Of a stretch of DNA of 17,500 nt, positions 1 to 11,128 are shown piece after piece. The stretch comes from Chrysomallon squamiferum (taxonomy: Eukaryota > Mollusca > Gastropoda > Neomphalida > Peltospiridae): the NCBI GenBank assembly GCA_012295275.1, contig CM022677.1, positions 17,088,406 to 17,105,905 on the forward strand. The letters run 5' to 3'. The position numbers and the translations under genes were made by a program. Each line of letters starts with the position of its first letter. Position 1 is the first letter of the stretch. Below the pieces are notes generated by a model. The model saw only the letters and a list, made by a program, of their open reading frames with translations, did no database searches and was not told where the DNA came from.

Positions 1-46
1 GAAGCGATTGAATTCGGCGCCATGTTGTTAAACGGAACATGCGCGC

Positions 47-70
47 GGGGGGGGGGGGGGGGGAGGGGGG
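47..70. repeat. Poly-G run (G17-A-G6)
   Basis: Seventeen G at 47-63 are followed by A64 and six G at 65-70, preceded by GCGCGC. The run could form a G-quadruplex on the plus strand. Its length is likely to be unreliable in sequencing. Confidence 0.95.
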
Positions 71-1090
71 CAATTCCCGCTGCGTAATTGCAAAGTCTCT
101 CCCCCCCAAAGTACTTCTTCACATGGTTTCAAATTAAAACTCGGTCCAAGCACGCTTGTCGTGGTCCTGCTGGAATAGCATCTCTGTTTTTGGTAATCGT
201 GTTACTTACTTACTCACAAATTTTCTCTTCGTTTAACTTCGTTCGTTACGTGGTTTCTTTGAATGTAAATATGTTTGTATGGCGTTCCGACGTTCAGTTA
301 ATGTGACGTATCCATGGTGACAGTTGTTTATTTAGATAACAAGTTCTATTCAAAAATTTTCGTCAAATGTTTTCATTAAAATTTAAAAATATTCAAAAAT
401 GCACAGCGGCGTTTTCGTTAAAAAAAAAAAAAAAAAAAAAATTTACATGTCATGGAGACTTTTTCTTTTAGAATATAAGATTTTTTTGTTTGTTTTTTTG
501 TTTGATTTTTTTTACAGATTTATTTCAATGTTTTCCATAAAATTATAAAATATTTATACTCAAGAATTCTTATCGCGGAGTCTTGTTGAAAAATGACGTG
601 ATCGTGTTGCTAGTTTGTTTTACATGCATGTTATGACCTGGTGTTATGTTAAATAAAAGAAATATCCAAGTACGCCTACCATGGGCGTATCAGATATCAT
701 CAACGACCGCAGTCTCGTATAGCGTGTAAACTAATTCTAGTATTTTACTTAAATTATTAAAAAAGAAAATAAAAAAAAGAAATATATATATATAAAAATA
801 TATATATTAAAAAGTCCGTTGATGTTTAAAACAACGATATACTAGCATCCAAAACGAAATAATAAAAAAAAATCTTCTAAACTTATAAACTGTTAGTTCT
901 GTTCAAGTGTTCTGAGGGTTGGGATTAATACAGAATATTTAATATCTTCTACGAAAAGAAAGATCGACCAGCCTTTCCGCGACAACAGTCACAAAAAAAA
1001 AAAAAAAAAAAAAAACGTATGAAATGGCGCAAGCAAAAACGACTCATTTGAATTTATTACACATTCAATCCATTCCATACACACCATTCT
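71..1090. other. AT-rich non-coding stretch with homopolymers
   Basis: No gene is supported. It contains A-runs at 420-441 and 993-1015, T-rich stretches at 480-510, and an AT-only inverted repeat at about 780-808 (alternating TA arms around AAAA). The open frame at 88-306 has no recognisable protein character. Confidence 0.7.
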
Positions 1091-1728
1091 GCCATTTTGT
1101 CGTCTTACACGCTAAAGCAAACACAGACAGACAGACAGTCCGACAGTCCGACAGGCACAAACATTACTTTCCCTCTTTCATTGTAAAAAAGAATCTATAC
1201 GATATACATATTTAGTAACCCCGCCATATTTAGGCCGCTATCTGAAAAGCAGTCAATCATTCTTACACCAATGGACTGTCGAAAAATCAAATTCCGCACC
1301 TAACAGCAATCACAAATTTCAATTCACCGCTAACAACGTTACCCGTGCTGGCGACGCTAATGCCATTACAAAGTGATTACAAAAGTGGGAATTGCTGACG
1401 AAACGAAACCGGTGGGCGCGCCGTCTCCTTTGCAAAAACACACACACACACACACAAGTTTCTAAAACAGTTCGCTTGACCGATCCGGTTTTCAAAGGAA
1501 TCCCCTATTTTTTTTCACGTGACTGCCTCTTTAAAGCGGTTTTTGCAAATTCTGTCGACAGTTCATTTGTGTTGCCGTGAATCGCGCGGTCAGCGATTTG
1601 TTGATTGGCTCGCAGGTTTTAGACACGTGTCAACCGGTGTCAAGTCCAAGAAGTCAGTGAATATACCGAGGTTGCCTTGCACTAAATCATTCTTTGTTGA
1701 CAGTAATGTTAAAGTCGGAGGGATGGAG
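1091..1728. other. Non-coding stretch with short SSRs and E-box/CCAAT motifs
   Basis: An ACAG-type tetranucleotide stretch lies at 1120-1155 and (CA)n at 1437-1456. CACGTG occurs at 1516-1521 and 1624-1629, the latter within the 10-bp palindrome GACACGTGTC, with an inverted CCAAT box (ATTGG) at 1604-1608 between them. These could be a small regulatory element, but no gene start is visible. No convincing coding region is present. Confidence 0.45.

Positions 1729-2443
<715 letters not shown>

Positions 2444-2508
<65 letters not shown>
2444..2508 (+). repeat. (GA)n microsatellite, 64 bp
   Basis: An uninterrupted dinucleotide run of AG/GA, purine on the plus strand. Confidence 0.98.
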
Positions 2509-2510
<2 letters not shown>

Positions 2511-2719
2511 AGCGAGACACACAGAAGTAAATAAGTACATTTGCATTACATATAACAGGTGGTCAGAATATAATAGTGTAATTACAGCAACAATAATTTG
2601 TTTGTGCAGCACAATGATTTTTGTAATTAGCCTATTTCCAGTTTTTACTTAACGTTATATTTGTACATATTACGTTCATGTTCATAAATATTCGTTAAAT
2701 ATTCCTCCATATTCTTTCT

Positions 2720-2874
2720 CTCATTTTCTTTCTATACGGCCTGCTTTCTCTCTCTCTCTCGATTCTTGCTGTCGTTTTCTTTCGCTGATTTTTTTTTTCT
2801 TTTTTTCTTCTGTTTCTGTTTCTTTCTCTTTTAGCTCTCATTCCTCTCTGTTTCTTAATTCCTTCTTATTACGC

Positions 2875-2937
<63 letters not shown>

Positions 2938-2973
2938 ATTTCTCTCTTTCTCTATTTCTCTATTTCTCTCTTT
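2720..2973 (-). repeat. Degenerate polypyrimidine region with (CT)n core
   Basis: A pyrimidine-rich stretch. (CT)n occurs at 2744-2760 and about 2873-2938, with TTTC/TCTATT variants around the cores. It is in the opposite orientation to the 1729-2024 and 2444-2508 tracts. Confidence 0.92.
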
Positions 2974-3207
2974 CTAAGACATCATATTAATCTCTTTATC
3001 ACGACAACAATAACGTTATTTTTCAACGAGTCGCAAACGAAATTACAATCAAATTATCCTTTACAACACACAAACAAAAGCCAAAGAACCAAATGACCTA
3101 AACGCGGCGAAGAGAATATCCACTTTAAAAAAAAAAAAACACAACCTATTTAAAAATTCATCACATCATTACACACCGAGTATGCAAAAGCATATTAGAG
3201 AAGAAAC

Positions 3208-3243
<36 letters not shown>

Positions 3244-3844
3244 TGTACAGAATCACAAAAACCATCATCGGCACCATTGTTCAGAATTTGCTGTTAACAC
3301 ACACAACACACACACAAGTTCTCTACATTAATTATTGACGTATGATGATGACCTAACCTATAAGAACATCAGTTACTTTGAACTGTACGAGTTCTCTTGT
3401 ATCCAGCTGTCTGTTGTAAACCTTATTGTTTTCTCTCATCCGCTGTCGCTTCCTGCTTCGCTGAGATACCCAGCGATGCTGGAATCAGTTATTTCAAAGA
3501 ACAATAACGTCATCGTAAACGCGTGCTGATTCTAGCTATTCACGTCTGCATGCTAATTTCTCGCGTACCTTGGTTCAGAGAACAGTAGTGTCGTCATAAT
3601 TAACGCTGGTTTAGAGAGAGAAATACCTCGGTACGTTTACCTAGTTTGATGTTTATGAAATGTAATATCAGTTTGAGAAAAAAAAAAAAAAGAAGAATAA
3701 TAACGTATTTTAAATAGACGCTGTTTCAGAGATAGGCAATATAACGGTTAATATTTTATTAGTGGTTTCTGATTATATGAACTTCACGAATGTTATTTGT
3801 TATTGATATTAATTTATATAATGCAATTTTAATTCTTTATGACT
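2974..3844. other. Non-coding stretch with a 31-base A run and a two-copy 81-bp diverged repeat
   Basis: The A-run covers 3211-3241. A motif beginning TTCAAAGAACAATAACGTCA at 3493 recurs, diverged, as TTCAGAGAACAGTAGTGTCG at 3574. The open frame at 3335-3529 has no recognisable features. No gene is supported. Confidence 0.6.
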
Positions 3845-4006
3845 CTTTCTTTCCACTTCTGTCTATTTGTCTGTCTGTCTCTCCCTCTCTCTCTCTTTTT
3901 CTCTCTCTCTCTCTTTCCTTTGCTTCTATTTTTAGTATAATTCTGTGTATGCAGGCTGTAATTTCTCTCTTTTCTTTCCTTTTCTCCATTTCTCTCTCTC
4001 TTTGTA

Positions 4007-4091
<85 letters not shown>

Positions 4092-4148
4092 CTCTCTCTC
4101 TCTCTCTCTCTCTCTATCTCTTTCTCTCTCTCTCTCCCTCCCTCTCTC

Positions 4149-4195
<47 letters not shown>

Positions 4196-4209
4196 CTCTC
4201 TCTCCCCCT

Positions 4210-4260
<51 letters not shown>

Positions 4261-4285
4261 CTCTCTCTCCCCTCTCCCTCCCTCT

Positions 4286-4363
<78 letters not shown>

Positions 4364-4368
4364 TCTCC

Positions 4369-4465
<97 letters not shown>

Positions 4466-4500
4466 CCTCTCCCTCTCCCTCCCTCCCTCTCCCTCTCTTC
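3845..4500 (-). repeat. Very long (CT)n / polypyrimidine tract, about 650 bp
   Basis: Almost wholly pyrimidine on the plus strand: long (CT)n runs broken by CCCTCC blocks, (CTAT)n islands at about 4178-4194 and 4251-4262, and a TGTC stretch near 3868-3880. The densest part is 4010-4499. It is the largest tract in the window and lies in intron 1, where the transcript would read as (GA)n. Long frames on both strands are repeat artefacts. Confidence 0.98.
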
Positions 4501-4717
4501 TCTACGTTTCCCTTTCTCTGGCTCACACACGCCTTCCACTTTCAATTCACTTCGAGACGCAGAGTAATGTCATTTACACTAGACACTAATCTTAAATTTC
4601 ACGCTAAAGTAAATCTCACTGCTGGGGAGCCTACTTTACGTGCAAGACACAAAAACCAGAACACAACGTAACACCACGTATGCGCTGTCTTTAATGAACA
4701 GAGAGGAAGCTGGGATG
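4501..4717. other. Unique sequence between the (CT)n tract and the 53-bp array
   Basis: Mixed-composition sequence with no recognisable gene, RNA or mobile element. The plus-strand reading frame that crosses it enters from the SLSL tract and ends at 4671. Confidence 0.6.
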
Positions 4718-5141
4718 AAGAAAAATACATACTGTTTAAATTCGATGAACAATTTAAAGTATACTATGGTAAGAAAAATACATACTGTTTAAATTCGATG
4801 AACAATTTAAAGTATACTATTGTAAGAAAAATACATACAGTTTAAATTCGATGAACAATTTAAAGTATACTACTGTAAGAAAAATACATACTGTTTAAAC
4901 TCGATGAACAGTTTAAAGTATACTATTGTAAGAAAAATACATACTGTTTAAACTCGATGAACAATTTAAAATATACGATGGTAAAAAGAATACATACAGT
5001 TTAAATTCGATGAACAATTTAAAATAAACGATGGTAAAAAGAATACATACAGTTTAAATTCGATGAACAATTTAAAGAATACGATGGTAAGAAAAATAGT
5101 GAGAGATTAAATTCGATGAAGGATTGAAAATATACGATGGT
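4718..5141. repeat. Minisatellite: eight exact-length copies of a 53-bp unit
   Basis: Units start at 4718, 4771, 4824, 4877, 4930, 4983, 5036 and 5089, always 53 bases apart, with no indels. Each unit begins AAGAAAAATACATAC or AAAAAGAATACATAC. It contains the inverted repeat TTTAAATT / AATTTAAA around an 8-base loop CGATGAAC, and ends in GTATACTA or ATATACGATGGT. Copies 1-4 and 5-8 form two tail subtypes. The final copy has diverged most. The array sits in intron 1 of the receptor gene. Confidence 0.97.
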
Positions 5142-5374
5142 CATCTAATTATGTTTAATTTACTATGGCTTTTCTTTCTCTCTCCCTTTCTTCTTTTACT
5201 TCTTCATGTTACATGTTCATTATACCATTATGCTATTAAAAGGGCATAATCATAATTGTTCAAATATTGATAAAAATTTGGTTATGGATTCAGCTAGAAG
5301 AAGAAAACGTTAAGATAATGATGAGGGGATGATTATATTAGATGCAAAGCGGCTGAGGTAGATAAAATGAAGTG
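5142..5374. other. AT-rich spacer after the 53-bp array
   Basis: No feature seen apart from a short pyrimidine-rich patch at about 5173-5196. Confidence 0.6.
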
Positions 5375-6335
<961 letters not shown>

Positions 6336-6383
6336 TTAAATTATCGAAATAAAAACAGTAAAGCAGTAAAGCAGTAAAAGCAA

Positions 6384-6393
6384 ACTTACTTCT
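6384..6393 (-). other. 5' splice site (donor) of intron 1, phase 1
   Basis: On the minus strand the exon reads CAC ACG AGA A and is followed by GTAAGTTT, a near-perfect match to the U1-complementary donor consensus. The last exon base is 6390 and the intron GT is at 6389-6388. Recognisable homology to the NPR family stops at this point. The split after the first base of a codon makes the intron phase 1. Without splicing the frame runs 22 more residues to a stop at 6322-6324. Confidence 0.85.
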
Positions 6394-7074
6394 CGTGTGC
6401 AGTGAAGCCTTGCGCAAGAGCTTGTCGTAATCGGGCTCTTTCGCCTCGTCGAACTGCACGTGCCACGGATCGGAGTACACCATGTTCTTCAGCGAGTAGA
6501 AGATCGGCTCGAGCGCGAAGAAGCAGTTGCTTCTCTCCTGGATGCTCTTGTCGTGGAACAGGAACCCGACTTTGGTGTAGTTCCAGTTGCCCAGCACGGA
6601 CAGCAAGAAGTCCTTCGCCTTGGCGTACGTGCCGATGATCTGCGTCAGCAGCTTGTAGTTGGTCCGGTTCTGGAACGCGGCCACCATCGCCCCGGACGTG
6701 ATCACCGGGATCCGCCAGCGGTACGAGAACCGGGCCACGGGGGCGAGTGCGTATTTGCACGCCGGACCCAGAAACACGTGCGCGTTCCGCTCGATGTAGT
6801 AGTCGATGGCGGCCAGCGGACCTTCGACCTCGGAGCAGTGCGAGTCCTTGTAGTAGACTTTGATGCGGTGGTTTCGGAGAAGGCGCGGGTGAGAGCGGAT
6901 CGTCCCGATTGCGAATTCGATGGCGGGTCGAACTTTGGGCATGATCCACGGCTCTTTGCCTTCCATGGGCAGGATGACGCCGAATTTGATCTTGGGGATT
7001 TTGGCTTCTGATACCCACGCGATGGTGGTGAGGATGATGAGGAGGAGGAGGAACATGCAGCGTAACGACGACAT
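6390..7074 (-). CDS. First coding exon (partial CDS) of a natriuretic peptide receptor-like gene: signal peptide and N-terminal ANF-receptor domain
   Basis: The exon encodes 228 codons plus one base. Residues 1-24 look like a signal peptide: a hydrophobic core at 8-21, then S-E-A with likely cleavage after A24. The rest is the N-terminal lobe of a periplasmic-binding-fold ANF-receptor domain: FGVILP at 31-36, VRPAIEFAI at 48-56, PLAAID at 86-91, VFLGPACKYALAPVARF at 100-116, ITSGAM at 125-130, YAKAKDF at 150-156, NCFFALEP at 183-190 and FDEAKE at 208-213. Cys80, Cys106 and Cys184 are spaced 26 and 78 residues apart, as in mammalian NPRs (Cys60-Cys86 disulfide, then Cys164). NRT at 136 and NYT at 165 are possible N-glycosylation sites. 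The product should be a cell-surface receptor for a peptide hormone. Some segments resemble NPR-A and others NPR-C, so a guanylate cyclase tail cannot be inferred. The ATG has G at -3. Codons mostly end in C or G, unlike the AT-rich flanks. Confidence 0.92.
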
Positions 7075-7111
7075 TGCCTTTTTGGGTGGCGTTGGTTTGT
7101 TTGTGAGAGAA

Positions 7112-7592
7112 TGTTTAAATGTCTTTTCTTCAGGTGAAAATGCGAAGATGCAAACTCATGGTTGTCCAGAAATAAATGAAATGTAAATTTGTCCTGAACG
7201 GCAATCCGTAGTTTTTACTGGTTAGAGATATTAATGTCTCTGTTCAGATAAAAATACAAAGATACAAACTCATAGTTATCCAGAAATAAATGAAATGTAA
7301 ATTTGTCCTGAACGGCAATCCGTACTTTTGTTTGTTTTTGTGTGGTTTTTGTGTATTATGGTTAGAGATATTAATGTCTCTGTTCAGATAAACATACAAA
7401 AATACAAACTCATAGTTATCCAGAAATAAATGAATGTAAACTTGTCCTGAACGGCAATCCGTAGTTATTCTGTTTTCTGTGCTATGGTTAGAGATATTAA
7501 TGTCTTTCTCTTGACATAAAAATACAAAGATACTAACACACAGTTACCAAAATAAACGAATGCAAACTTGTCCTGAACGGCAATCCGTATTA
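7112..7592. repeat. Four-copy, roughly 105-bp tandem repeat with variable spacers, upstream of the receptor ATG
   Basis: The marker GTCCTGAACGGCAATCCGTA begins at 7191, 7305, 7444 and 7570, so spacings are 114, 139 and 126 bases. Each copy contains, in order, an 18-bp near-palindrome AGAGATATTAATGTCTCT (recognisable but decayed in copies 1 and 4), ATAAAAATACAAAGATAC, an AAACTCAT segment, CCAGAAATAAATGAA, and the marker. Copies 2 and 3 are nearly identical. Copies 1 and 4 have diverged. Copy 1 ends about 40 bases from the receptor ATG, so this repeat forms the proximal promoter or 5' leader of the gene. Spacers between copies are T/G-rich and vary in length. Confidence 0.9.
7130..7159 (-). other. 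Possible upstream ORF in the receptor 5' leader (9 codons)
   Basis: An ATG in strong context (ACCATGA, A at -3) begins 85 bases upstream of the receptor ATG on the minus strand. It opens a nine-codon frame, MSLHLRIFT, ending in TGA. It lies in the first copy of the 7112-7590 repeat, and copies 2 and 3 carry similar nine-codon frames. It can affect translation only if the transcript starts upstream of 7159, which the sequence does not show. Confidence 0.25.
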
Positions 7593-8268
7593 AGTTTTCC
7601 TTGTATTTTTTGCAGTCGTTAAGCTTACGAGTATCGTTCTAGTTGCCTTATTGTTGTTGTCGTAGCTGTTGTTGATACTGTAGTTAAGCGTTCATAATTT
7701 TATTAAGGATATTACTATCTTACTATTACTGGAGTCGTTCTAAAAAAAAAAAAAAGTTATTTATTGAAAACTCGAATTTTTCCTGTTGCTGTGTTGGCTG
7801 AGTTTTACTATTATTAATAATTTATTGACAACTTTAGATCAATAGTTACTTCTCTACAATATTATTATTTATAATATAATCATAACTTAATGAATACTTT
7901 AATAGCCTTACATCAATATTTTTTATTATTGTTAGTATTATTATTATTTATGCAATTATCAATTTATTTATTTTTTCACTGATTTCTCAGATTAAACTGC
8001 ATTCACGTGATATATCATTGCCACAAATCTTGTCGATGCACTATAAAAATGTTTATCATATTAAATCTGTTTTTGTTACAAAGTGCAGATTTCATCAACC
8101 GAATATGAAAGCATTAGCATTTCCATAGACTGCGAGAATACAAATATTGATTCCACGGCATATGCTACAGGTATAGAAATCTGATGCATGTACGTACATA
8201 CAAATTAGCTCTAATGTACATACGACGACAATTTCGGTTTCATTTTTGTATATAGATTATAGAGGGAT

Positions 8269-8306
<38 letters not shown>

Positions 8307-8879
8307 GTATTATTTTCTTATAAATTTTGTTATTAATTTTAATCCATGTTTTATGTTTCAGTAAGAATCGTGTTTCGTTTTGTTTTTCTCTCGTTACTCG
8401 TTTTCTTGTTTCTTTTTTTTCTTTTTATTTGTTATTCATTCTTTTTTATTCTGTTTATAATCTTAATTTGTTTCTATACTTTTATATTTTTATATTTTTT
8501 ATCTGCATATATATTGATAATGTATAGAAATATATTTATATTTATTTACTGTGGGTTTTTTTTTTTTTTTTTTTTTTTTTTATTGTTCTCCGTATTCCTA
8601 TCTATATTTACTTCGTTTTAAAATAAAATATGTGTATATAATAATAATATTATAATAAGAGTCCTTTTGTCTGTTTTTATCCAATTTAGGAAATTAATAT
8701 CCAGAACAATACAAATACTGCTGTTGTTAATTCAGACGTATGTTTCACAGATAAATAATGGAATTCTACATCTTTTCTTTTCTTTTTCCTGATATTTTCT
8801 CGTTTTTTTTTTTCTTTTGATCGTTTTTTTCTGTATCCTTTTAAGTCACATGATATGAAATCATTATAGTCTAATCAGA
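7593..8879. other. Long AT-rich non-coding stretch with poly-T runs
   Basis: Contains T-runs at 8270-8301 and 8556-8581, an A-run near 7742-7755, AT-rich ATT-repeat patches at about 7800-7950, a 12-bp palindrome ATGTACGTACAT at 8188-8199, and CACGTG at 8004-8009. The overlapping frames at 8327-8621 are F/L/I-rich because of T-runs and are not credible proteins. Confidence 0.65.
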
Positions 8880-9215
8880 AACTGAAACAATACGAAACTT
8901 ATTGATGAATGAAATCGACACAAGTTGAAATAGAAGACTGTATGAAACTGACACAGTTGATATTTGATCACAATCAGCAATGAATGCAAGTGGAAATTGA
9001 CGACAGTATGAAATCGAGGACCAGGATCAAAAGTGAACAGATTAAAACTGATTTTCAACTTAACGTTGATTTTCTTTACAGCTAAAAACTGATTTTATGG
9101 ATAAAAGAGCTAATTTGAACATTGATGTTAAAGCTTAAATCTGATTTTAAAGTTTAAAAATGAATTTTTCAGCTTACAAAATGATTTTCCAGGTTGATAC
9201 TGATTTCATTGAGAA
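8880..9215. repeat. Degenerate short-period tandem repeat (about 15-21 bp)
   Basis: From 9040 the motif AAAACTGATTTT or close variants recurs with TGATTT-like anchors at 9049, 9067, 9090, 9111, 9142, 9161, 9182 and 9201, mostly 18-23 bases apart. Before that (8880-9020) a related pattern of TATGAAACTGACAC / GTTGAAAT / GTGGAAATTGAC recurs every 15-18 bases. The copies are heavily diverged, suggesting an old minisatellite. A minus-strand frame at 8864-9058 reflects the repeat. Confidence 0.6.
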
Positions 9216-9519
9216 TTCAATACAGTTGATATCAAAAAATTAAGGAATTAACCAGCTTCAAATTATGAAAAAAAAAAAAAAAAAGAACCGATTAATTTCA
9301 AGAATACGAACTTTCAAAGACACTCACAGCTCTGGTAATAAATTGACGACAGTAAGGAGTCTACACAATGTTAGTCTCTCAAAAGTCAACAAGACGTGAC
9401 TTTTTAGACGTAAGTATTCAGTATATAACACAAACTAATGACGTAACAGTAATCCAAATTAACAGAGATTCATCTGTCGAAATTGGCCTTGAAAAGTAGC
9501 ACGTACAAGAATATCACAA

Positions 9520-10025
9520 CCGAACAAATATTTTGTAAAATTAATCCCAATTTTGAACAGTTAAAAGTTCTTCTTGGAATATGTAAAACAGACACACTCG
9601 CATTACTGAAGAAAACAAAAAATATATATAAAGTAAAATCTTCTGTTAATCCAGGTTCAGAATTATTAACAGTTAATAAAAGTTCTTCTTCAGAAGTTCA
9701 TTACGACCAGTCAATGGTTATTGATGATTAAATAATAAAATAAAATAAATAAAGTCTATTCATCCTGATTCAGAATTCTGAATTGTCGAAAGTTCCTCTC
9801 CAATTTTTTTTTTAACATTAAGAACATGTGTCATAACAAAACTGCACGAAAATATAAAGTCAAAATTACTCTGCATTCAGAACTTAGAGCAGTAAAACAT
9901 TCTCCACAGATTTACGAAAAGACAATAATAATGATAAAAAAAATTTAAAAAAAAGATTCTGTTAATCCGGATAATGAATCAAACATCACAGATTAAGAAA
10001 CGTACGAAAAAAGTCTTAAATACTA
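9520..10025. repeat. Old degenerate tandem repeat, about five copies of a 105-112-bp unit
   Basis: The unit core resembles TCTGTTAATCCAGGTTCAGA followed by an AACAGTTAA(T)AAAAGTTCTTCTTC segment. Related cores occur near 9543, 9649, 9761, 9868 and 9964. Copies 1 and 2 share AACAGTTA and AAAGTTCTTCTT. Copies 3-5 are weaker. The small frame at 9483-9731 runs across the first two copies and probably reflects the repeat. Confidence 0.6.
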
Positions 10026-10733
10026 ATCCAAAAAAAAAAAAAAAAATGACCGTAAAACTTTGACGCTGAACGTAAACGTCGATCACAAACTTCTCCTCCT
10101 ACGGAATCCAAAACCAAAAACTATTGAACCGCTAGACGCCTTCGAGTCACGACAAACTGCAGCTCGTATTCCGAACGTTAACGGAACCGCACGAACCAAT
10201 ACCAGACGCCAGCGGAATATCTCGACAGCGAGAAAAGAAAAAAAAAAAAAAAAAAAAAATCTTTAGCGGTTTTCTCGTGCACGTCTACAATAGGCTGAGC
10301 GGGAAATCTCGTGCTGTCGTCTTATTTTCTCTCTCTCTCTGTCGCCAAAACGAGACTGGTTCTTCACACGCAGCTGTACTGTACGCCAGTCGAAATACGC
10401 GAGGAAAGAAAAAGAAGAAAATACGTCGATTGGGACTTATATGAATAATAAAGCTAACAAACAACCGCTAACTGTTAATACAGCCGGTAACGTAGATTCT
10501 CGATGGTGGTGGTGAGTAAACAGTGTCTTAAAGGTTTTCTGTGATATGTTAATATACGAAACACTGAGCGAATGGCCTGACGTCAACCCACCGCAAAGCA
10601 GCGACACAATGAATGATTATAAATATACATAGTTTCTCTCTGAAAGCCAGTAACCCCGTCCAACAATTCACTTTCAATTTCTTAACGTGGCTATTGACGT
10701 TTATTTATGACACGTAGGTAATCAAAAATAAAA
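10026..10733. other. Non-coding stretch, locally CpG-bearing, with A-runs and a CRE
   Basis: A-runs at 10030-10046 and 10238-10259. A perfect palindromic CRE, TGACGTCA, is at 10578-10585. A short (CT)n is at about 10329-10340. The frame at 10060-10266 ends in a poly-lysine tail made by the A-run and has no recognisable domain. Confidence 0.5.
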
Positions 10734-10734
10734 T

Positions 10735-10762
10735 ACACACACACACACACAAACACACATAG
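10735..10762. repeat. (CA)n microsatellite
   Basis: A short run of CA dinucleotides with one AAAC interruption. Confidence 0.9.
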
Positions 10763-11128
10763 ACACCTACAGGCGATATATGTATGAAAATCACCCACGA
10801 ATTTTAGCAGAAAGCGAGAACAGTAATTTTTTTTTAACAGCTGAAACAGCTTTGTAAACCGTGCTTGACTTTTTCTCGCTAAAGAAAACACACACAATCT
10901 GTCCATTGTGTCACAGTGTCGCTTTCACTGCTGGTTGATCGCGTTCGGAATTAATTCAATACTCCAGGAAAAGAGAATAGAGAAAGTGTATTTTGGTTCG
11001 AGCGGTAGACCTTCTTTTTTTTTTTCTTTCTTGTCTCCATTGTCTACAACTTACACAGTCCAGCGTGCAAAGAGTGGCCGCTATTTACCGTGTGAAATTG
11101 TCTGCACAAACGTACACTTATTTCGTTC

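Noticed and set aside
4718-5141. CRISPR-like array of 53-bp periodic repeats
   Set aside because: The whole 53-bp unit is repeated with no unique spacers, and the context is eukaryotic.
6386-7018. Other open frames inside the receptor exon (minus 6386-7018, plus 6402-6638, plus 6460-7011)
   Set aside because: They are shadows produced by the high GC3 of the real exon, and their products show no family features.
9483-9731. 82-codon open frame on the plus strand
   Set aside because: It runs through two copies of a degenerate 105-bp repeat, has no recognisable domain, and lies in AT-rich DNA with no splice or promoter context.
10060-10266. 68-codon frame ending in poly-lysine
   Set aside because: The tail is the A-run at 10238-10259; the rest has no recognisable family.
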